Part shown: positions 53,301-62,300 of the stretch, one piece after another
Position numbering within the stretch: position 1 is the first letter of the stretch
Layout: each line of letters begins with the position of its first letter
DNA from: Limnomonas spitsbergensis
Taxonomy: Eukaryota; Chlorophyta; Chlorophyceae; Chlamydomonadales
DNA length: 64,000 nucleotides
Assembly (NCBI GenBank): GCA_037349105.1
Contig: JAYJMM010000034.1
Span: forward strand, 124,001 to 188,000
Direction of reading: 5' to 3'
The notes under the pieces: generated by a model
The model's database searches: none
Seen by the model: only the letters and a program-made list of their open reading frames with translations
Told to the model about the DNA's origin: nothing
Position numbers and translations under genes: made by a program

Positions 53301-56300
53301 GGGCAAGAGAGGGTGCAGAATGGGGAGCAGGGGGGGGGGGCAGGGGTTGGGCTAGGCTGGGAGGCAGGCGCAGAGGCCACGAGAGCTGCAGGTGAGGGGC
53401 AAGAGAGGGTGCAGAATGGGGAGCAGGGGGGGGGCAGGGGTTGGGCTAGGCTGGGAGGCAGGCGCAGAGGCCACGAGAGCTGCAGGTGAGGGGCAAGAGA
53501 GGGTGCAGAATGGGGAGCAGGGGGGGGGGGCAGGGGTTGGGCTAGGCTGGGAGGTAGGCGCAGAGGCCACAAGAGCTGCAGGTGAGGGGCCTGCCAGGGG
53601 TAAATCTGCGGTATGGCACCTGGTGAAGAACCACACATTTTCACACTTCCTCACATGCAAACAAGACTGGACGCTAGGGCGTGACATTTGAATTTGAATG
53701 GCAGCTGGTTTCGGCAGGGAACGCGAGGGATAGGGGTGTCTTCCCCTCCGAGCGTCGGTATCCCCCCCCCCACAGATAATGCTTAAATTCTTAATCTGTT
53801 CCACCTGTTGCGCACCTCTCAGACGCGACATTCTTTGGGAGGGGGGGGGGGAACCGATTCCGGTTCTACCTTGTAAAGTAAAGTAAAGTAAAGTAATTGT
53901 GCTGGCCCTTTTTGATGGCATACCTGAAACCAAAGGCATCACCACGTCACCTAAAACATAAATGCAGCGAAGAGCTTCCCCCAATATGAATCACCGCAGT
54001 GTCTGGCCTCAACATCTGAACGCACATCTCGTAAATCCACGCTTAGCGAGCTGAAGCACGAAACCTTTCTTGGCCGGCTATGGACTATAAGCCGAGTGCT
54101 TCATAAGCCTGGTCTAGTGCTTCATAAGCCTAGTGCTTCATAAGCCTAGTGCTTCATGAGCCTAGTGCTTCATGAGCCTAGTGCTTCATGAGCCGAGTGC
54201 TTCATGAGCCGAGTGCTTCATGAGCCTAGTGCTTCATGAGCCGAGTGCTTCATGAGCCTAGTGCTTCATGAGCCTAGTGCTTCATAAGCCTAGTGCTTCA
54301 TGAGCCTAGTGCTTCATGAGCCTAGTGCTTCATAAGCCTAGTGCTTCATGAGCCTAGTGCTTCATGAGCCTAGTGCTTCATAAGCCTAGTGCTTCATAAG
54401 CCTAGTGCTTCATGAGCCTAGTGCTTCATGAGCCTAGTGCTTCATGAGCCTAGTGCTTCATGAGCCTAGTGCTTCATAAGCCTAGTGCTTCATAAGCCTA
54501 GTGCTTCATGAGCCTAGTGCTTCATGAGCCTAGTGCTTCATGAGCCTAGTGCTTCATAAGCCTAGTGCTTCATGAGCCTAGTGCTTCATAAGCCTAGTGC
54601 TTCATAAGCCTAGTGCTTCATAAGCCTAGTGCTTCATAAGCCTAGTGCTTCATGAGCCTAGTGCTTCATGAGCCTAGTGCTTCATGAGCCTAGTGCTTCA
54701 TGAGCCTAGTGCTTCATGAGCCTAGTGCTTCATGAGCCTAGTGCTTCATAAGCCTAGTGCTTCATAAGCCTAGTGCTTCATAAGCCTAGTGCTTCATGAG
54801 CCTAGTGCTTCATGAGCCTAGTGCTTCATGAGCCTAGTGCTTCATAAGCCTAGTGCTTCATGAGCCTAGTGCTTCATGAGCCTAGTGCTTCATAAGCCTA
54901 GTGCTTCATAAGCCTAGTGCTTCATGAGCCTAGTGCTTCATAAGCCTAGTGCTTCATAAGCCTAGTGCTTCATGAGCCTAGTGCTTCATAAGCCTAGTGC
55001 TTCATAAGCCTAGTGCTTCATGAGCCGAGTGCTTCATGAGCCTAGTGCTTCATGAGCCTAGTGCTTCATAAGCCTAGTGCTTCATAAGCCTAGTGCTTCA
55101 TAAGCCTAGTGCTTCATAAGCCTAGTGCTTCATAAGCCTAGTGCTTCATGAGCCGAGTGCTTCATAAGCCTAGTGCTTCATAAGCCTAGTGCTTCATGAG
55201 CCTAGTGCTTCATGAGCCGAGTGCTTCATGAGCCTAGTGCTTCATAAGCCTAGTGCTTCATAAGCCTAGTGCTTCATAAGCCTAGTGCTTCATAAGCCTA
55301 GTGCTTCATGAGCCTAGTGCTTCATAAGCCTAGTGCTTCATGAGCCGAGTGCTTCATGAGCCTAGTGCTTCATAAGCCTAGTGCTTCATGAGCCGAGTGC
55401 TTCATGAGCCTAGTGCTTCATAAGCCTAGTGCTTCATAAGCCTAGTGCTTCATAAGCCTAGTGCTTCATGAGCCGAGTGCTTCATAAGCCTAGTGCTTCA
55501 TAAGCCTAGTGCTTCATAAGCCTAGTGCTTCATGAGCCGAGTGCTTCATAAGCCTAGTGCTTCATAAGCCTAGTGCTTCATGAGCCTAGTGCTTCATAAG
55601 CCTAGTGCTTCATGAGCCTAGTGCTTCATAAGCCTAGTGCTTCATAAGCCTAGTGCTTCATGAGCCTAGTGCTTCATGAGCCTAGTGCTTCATGAGCCTA
55701 GTGCTTCATGAGCCTAGTGCTTCATGAGCCTAGTGCTTCATGAGCCTAGTGCTTCATAAGCCTAGTGCTTCATGAGCCTAGTGCTTCATAAGCCTAGTGC
55801 TTCATGAGCCTAGTGCTTCATAAGCCTAGTGCTTCATAAGCCTAGTGCTTCATGAGCCTAGTGCTTCATAAGCCTAGTGCTTCATGAGCCTAGTGCTTCA
55901 TGAGCCTAGTGCTTCATGAGCCTAGTGCTTCATAAGCCTAGTGCTTCATGAGCCTAGTGCTTCATAAGCCTAGTGCTTCATGAGCCTAGTGCTTCATAAG
56001 CCTAGTGCTTCATAAGCCTAGTGCTTCATAAGCCTAGTGCTTCATGAGCCTAGTGCTTCATAAGCCTAGTGCTTCATAAGCCTAGTGCTTCATAAGCCTA
56101 GTGCTTCATGAGCCTAGTGCTTCATAAGCCTAGTGCTTCATAAGCCTAGTGCTTCATAAGCCTAGTGCTTCATGAGCCTAGTGCTTCATGAGCCGAGTGC
56201 TTCATAAGCCTAGTGCTTCATAAGCCTAGTGCTTCATGAGCCTAGTGCTTCATGAGCCTAGTGCTTCATAAGCCTAGTGCTTCATAAGCCTAGTGCTTCA

Positions 56301-59300
56301 TAAGCCTAGTGCTTCATAAGCCTAGTGCTTCATGAGCCTAGTGCTTCATAAGCCTAGTGCTTCATGAGCCTAGTGCTTCATGAGCCTAGTGCTTCATGAG
56401 CCTAGTGCTTCATGAGCCTAGTGCTTCATGAGCCTAGTGCTTCATAAGCCTAGTGCTTCATGAGCCTAGTGCTTCATGAGCCTAGTGCTTCATGAGCCTA
56501 GTGCTTCATGAGCCTAGTGCTTCATGAGCCTAGTGCTTCATGAGCCTAGTGCTTCATGAGCCTAGTGCTTCATAAGCCTAGTGCTTCATGAGCCTAGTGC
56601 TTCATAAGCCTAGTGCTTCATGAGCCTAGTGCTTCATAAGCCTAGTGCTTCATAAGCCTAGTGCTTCATGAGCCTAGTGCTTCATAAGCCTAGTGCTTCA
56701 TGAGCCTAGTGCTTCATGAGCCTAGTGCTTCATAAGCCTAGTGCTTCATGAGCCTAGTGCTTCATAAGCCTAGTGCTTCATGAGCCTAGTGCTTCATAAG
56801 CCTAGTGCTTCATAAGCCTAGTGCTTCATAAGCCTAGTGCTTCATGAGCCTAGTGCTTCATAAGCCTAGTGCTTCATAAGCCTAGTGCTTCATAAGCCTA
56901 GTGCTTCATGAGCCTAGTGCTTCATAAGCCTAGTGCTTCATGAGCCTAGTGCTTCATGAGCCTAGTGCTTCATGAGCCTAGTGCTTCATGAGCCTAGTGC
57001 TTCATGAGCCTAGTGCTTCATGAGCCTAGTGCTTCCTGGTGTCTCCTTTCCAGGGGTGTTACAGGGGTCAGCCAAGTGGCCGTTTTTGCCGGCCTGGGGA
57101 ATATTATTTGGCCTGCTGGGGGGTCTGAAAACGGCGGGCAATGTGGATGGATTTTCCACACTTGTTTACATGTTTTCCCTTTTCCGTCAGCTGCCATAGC
57201 GCAGTTCTTCCTTTATTTCACTTTGTTGCAAGAGCGAGACAGGCCTCTAGGTCAGCGATCTCTCTTTTGGACTTCACGAGATGGGTTCCAGCTGGGCAGC
57301 CGAACGCAGCAGCTCGGAACTCTCGACTCAATCCATTTCTGTAGCAGCAAGTAAATCAGCGGCTTGTGAGGCATCAAAGGAGCGCATAGCCTTGCCCTCC
57401 CCACGCCAATCAAAGTCAAAGATGTAAACAAAAACTTGAATCTCAGCTAAATCACCAGAAAAACAGCGAAGTCCTTGAACCAAACTTGCATTGCCTTATT
57501 TGGTTGTAAATTACTTTTACTAGACCGGTACGGTAATTAAATTATTTTGCCGGTGATTAAATTACTTTTACTAGACCGGTACGGTAATTAAATACCGGTA
57601 CATTGTATCACCCACTCATTGCGTAAGCATGCCGATTTACCAGTCTTCGGTACAGTAATAACCAAAAACGGTGTGGCGAACTTTGTGGCACTGCTCCTAG
57701 TGATGTCGTTACCGTAAAAACACTTTAACTCCGCACACCCCAAAAAAAAGTTTTTTTTTTCCGGCCGCGCACCCCAAAAGTAATTCAAAAACGTATGTAG
57801 CCAAGTCATCTAAATGAAGTCACTTCAAAAGAACTCCGTTCATACCTGGGCAGACCCACCGATATAAAGTCCCCCCCCCTCCATAATTGTAGATAGAGCC
57901 GGGGCCCATAACCACCATTACACGCTGTGGTGCTAGCAAGGATTGCATAGCGTAGTCGTCCTCCTCCTCCTCCGCCGGTTTCTGGCTTAAGGAACGTGTG
58001 GCTATTGGGGCCCGGGGGGCTCAGTGGTACTACGGAATTTGGCAGTCCACCCTGAGGTCTGCGGTCCGAATCCTGTCGATGTTCAACACTTCCAGGCAGT
58101 ACAGTAAAACTTAGTTAACACCCTCAAAGTCAGCAAAAGTCATCATAAAGTAGTCAAAATTGAGGCTGAACTGAGCAGTAATGCTACCTATGAGTACCGG
58201 TAATGCTCATCTGAGTCATCAGTAGTGTTACCATGCAGGGCTATTTGGGCACACTTGACAAGGATGACTGAACGGATGTCGAATCAAACAGTCGCGCGCT
58301 AGCGCGCAAATTTTTGTAAAAAGTGCTGTTTTTAATTCGTAGCGCGCACCCCCAAAATAGTTGTTTGGGCACCTGACTGACGCTCCGCGCAGCGGCAATA
58401 TTCGAATTAATATTAGCGCGCAGCCATGTCCGCGCACCCCAATAATTATTTGATTACGAGCGGAGCTAAAGTGGATCCACGGTATACTCCAAAAAAGCTT
58501 TTTATCCCGGCCTCTCAGTCTTTTTTCCCCTCGATTGCCGCAGGCCATGCTCCCCTTCATCATCCCCCTCCTGGAGCCGTACCTCCAGGACATGTCCCGC
58601 CTGGCAGTGCCCCAAGGGCAGCTGGAAGTGGGCAGGGAGGGGCAGCAGCAGCAGCAGCAGGCGGGGGCAGCAACCCCCCACCAGCCGGGGCAGGCCCCCT
58701 CAGGGGGATCCAGGTCAGATCTATATCTGGATCTCCTGGATGACTCAGCTGGCGGCGGCGGCGGGTCTGGCACAGCTGCCGCTGGCCCAATCCAGAGGGA
58801 TGGCTCAGAGGGACTCGAGGGAGGGGACGATGGCCTCAGTAAGCCCCAAGAGGGGTCGGAAGGCAAGGCGGACCCGCGCGCCCTGGCCAGGGAGGAGAGA
58901 GAGGCGAGGGAGCTCAGGGCGCGCGCCGCCGCTGCCAAGAAGAAGGTATGTGCCTGCCAGGTGGTTGTAACGATATGCCATGACGGACAGTGATCGTGCC
59001 ACTCGGACAAAGGGATGTAGAGGGGATCTAGAGGGGATCTAGAAGGGATCTAGGTGTGTGCGAGACACGCGTGCGTGTACTTATCCCCCGTGCGTTTACG
59101 CTACAGTGGTGTTTGTCAGGGAGCGGGCTGAGTGCTGGCTCATGCCCCTGATTGCACTCGTAGCATCTAACGCGCATGTTCATGCCACGTGGCTGTTATG
59201 TTCATACCACGTGGCTGTTATGTTCATACCACGCGACTGGCATGTTCATACCATGTGGCTGGCATGTTCATACTATGTTTTGTGCACATTCACAACACGT

Positions 59301-62300
59301 GATGCTCGGTTTCATGTTACATGGTTTCCAGGTTTACACCACGCATGTTCTTACCCTCAATAACAGCCATTCGTTTTTGCTTTTGGGTGTGTGGTGTACT
59401 GGCTGCGAGGTTCATACCACGTGATGTACTACCTGTGAGGTTCATATGACGTGATGTACTGGATAGGAGGCTCGTACCACGTGAGGTACTGGATAGGAGG
59501 TCCACACCACGTGATGTACACTTGGTGTGCAGGATCTGGTTTCCCTTCAGCCCCACCTCCAGATGTGGCTGCGCGCTCGCCGCTGCCTTTGGGAGCGAAG
59601 CATTTTTTATTTGACAGCCTTGCCTCGTGTCAGTGTGTGAACGGTCCCATCCACACTTGTTGCGAGCAGGGTCTGGCTTCCCTGCAGCCCCGCCTCCAGA
59701 TGTGGCTGGGCAGGGTGGGGTCCGCGGCAGGCATGCTGGCAGAGACAGGGGCAGGAGCTCCCCGGGGCGCTCTGGGTGGGCAACCAGAGGGCGCCGTAGC
59801 TGGGGGAGGAGAGCTGCTGCTGCCGTTGGACGCTGACAAGCGGTTTGGTCTGGAGTTCCCGCTGCAGTGCTTTGAAGATCTGGCAGTGCGTCCAAAGGTG
59901 TGAAAAGAGGGGCACGGGTTTGGGATATTGCGAGAAGCTTCTGGGAAGCTGCCTCCATGTTTCACGCTCCAGATTTGCTCAGGCCAGCTGGAACCTGAAA
60001 CCTGCAGTCTGAAACCTGAAACCTGAAGCTTGAGACCTGAAATCTGGAACCTGAAACATGGAACCTGAACCCTTCATCCAGGTGTGGCTTGATGCAGTTC
60101 TGCCTCGGGCTGCCTACCTAGCAACCTCATCACCCGATCGGCCGGTCAGAGTGGCTGCCTGCGAGTTCCTGCACGCTGTCACCCTTTGGCTGGTAAGGGT
60201 GTGTGTGTGGGGGGGGGGGACATCTTTGCGGTAATGCTTTCAATGCCAGAAAGCGAGGGGAGGGTGTAGTCTTGATACCAAGTGGCATGGTGGTGGGCGG
60301 TTTCGGCGCCAAGAAGTGGGGACAGGTGAAGGTTCCGGTGCTCTTGGGTGCCCTTAAAGCAAAACAGCACTTTGGGCATGACTGGTGGATATCTTGGAGC
60401 TGCTCTGGTGGACGGATTGAAAAAGACGAGATGTCGCTCGAAAAGGGCTGGGCAGTGGGCACCAGAAGTCTGTCTGGTGGCATCCCCGTGTGTACCCCCA
60501 GCTGTATTGCCTTTGTGGGGAGGGCTGAGGTTGCGCATCGCATTGGGCTGCCCCGCTCGGATAGAGCTGAGCCTGGTCTGGGATGGCATCCCTCGAGATC
60601 CACCTTTTGTTTGGATTGAACAAGGTGTGAAGCCAGCCGCCCCCCTGATAACCCTTCTCACCCTTCTCACCCTTCTCACCCTTCTCACCCTTCTCACCCT
60701 TCTCACCCTTCTCACCCTTCTCACCCTTCTCACCCTTCTCACCCTTCACCCTGGACACACAACTCCCTCAGGATTCTCCAGGTGCCTAGAGGAAGCGGTT
60801 CAGCTTTGAAAATTATGAAGCAGTCCCTATCCTCAACTTCTTTCAGTCTCTTCAGCAAATCGGGTTGCCCCGCTTGGATTGTTTTGACCCTGGTTCGGGA
60901 TGGAATTCCTCCGGATGGACTTTTGCCTGGATTAAACAAAGCGTGAAGCCAGCCCCTTATCACCCTTTAACCTTCACCCTAGACACGTAACTATGGACCC
61001 CGATCCCTCAACCCTATTCGAGCGCCACCTTCGCTATTAGTGGCAGTAGCCCGCTTTTTCATCTGTTCCTCCTGCCCCGTCTGACCTGCATGCCTAAAAG
61101 TTGCCCTCACCCTTTCCACACCCTGCTTATCCTTTTCACACCCTTTTCACACCCTGTACACACCCTGCTTACCCTTTTCACACCCTGTCCCTACCCTGTC
61201 CACACCCTGTCCACACCCTGTTTACCCTTTCCACACCCTGTCCTCACCCTGTCCACACCCTGTCCACACCCTGCTTACCCTTTCCACACCCTGTCCTCAC
61301 CCTTTTCACACCCTTTCCACCCTATCCTGAAGGTGGCCCAGAGTGCCGCCCACGCGTCGGGCCTCAGTGAGGCCGAAGCAGCGGCCATGGCGGCGGACGC
61401 TGCCGAGGGCACTGGCTCCTCCCGCGGCCACAGCCCCGTCCACTCACTGCTCCAGAGCCTAATGCCGGTGCTGCTGCGTCTGGCGGCGGGGACAGAGACG
61501 GTGGCCAGGCAGCTGTTCCAGGAGCTACTGCGACAAATGGTCCGCTGGTACACGCGGTGGGTCCAGGCTGTGCAGGTTTAGGGTCGAGGGGCAAGGGGCT
61601 AGGGGCTGGGCTGAAGGTTTTTAGATTTGGCTTAAAATCCCAAGCCAGGGTTGAGAAAGGGATTTGGGATAATGGTCAGTGGTGGAGGGATTGGGTTTCA
61701 TGGTTAAGGGTTAAAAGATGACATAGCATACAGCTGGCTGTTGCTCGTGGCGGGTTAATAGTTGGGTTGCAGGTCGAGGGTTAAGGGTTTAGGTTGGGAC
61801 CCGCTCTCACCCTGGGCTGACCCTTGAGCGGTGCGGCTGCCGCGTTTGGGTGAGAGAGACAGACATGCATCCTGGCTAGGGTTTGGGGTTTAGGGTTTAG
61901 GGTTTGGGTGAGAGAGACAGACATGCATCCTGGCTGGTGGCAGGTCTGCTCAGCGGGCGGCTCCGATCATGATGTTTTGTTTGGCTGGGTCCTGACGAGC
62001 TTCATTACCTGTCCTGGCTGAACTCTCCAGAGGAGACAGTGAGAGGCATGCATGTATCCTGGCTGGTCACAGGTCCGCATGCAGCTCGAGGCCCATGTCA
62101 TGGATTCATCAGGGTTTGCTCAATGTCATGCACTCAGCTGCTTCCTCTTTACTTGGCCGGCTGTTTGTCCTGGCTGGTGGCAGGTCTGATCAGCGGGAGG
62201 CCGGAGCCATGATTGTTTCGATGGCTCTGTCCTGTCTTACTTCCATACCTGTTTTGGTTGACCTCTTGAGGTTAGAGGTGAAATCTGCGCAGCTTATTGT

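Noticed and set aside
48248..53984. Many overlapping Pro/Ala/Ser-rich ORFs on the minus strand (up to about 290 codons)
   Set aside because: They are translations of the 95-bp repeat read antisense. Each breaks or shifts with unit length and no splice or start context supports them.
54088..57036. CRISPR-like array
   Set aside because: Units are contiguous 16-mers with no unique spacers, in a eukaryotic intron. It is a satellite.
58010..58080. Functional tRNA gene at the A/B box pair
   Set aside because: Neither D stem, T stem nor acceptor stem pairs properly; at most a tRNA-derived remnant.
61557..61575. DNA-PKcs exon 19 ending at GTGCAG|GTTTAG (61575)
   Set aside because: That donor leaves the wrong phase for exon 20. 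The GTGGGT donor at 61557 gives a clean RWYTR-SAQREAP join matching the family.
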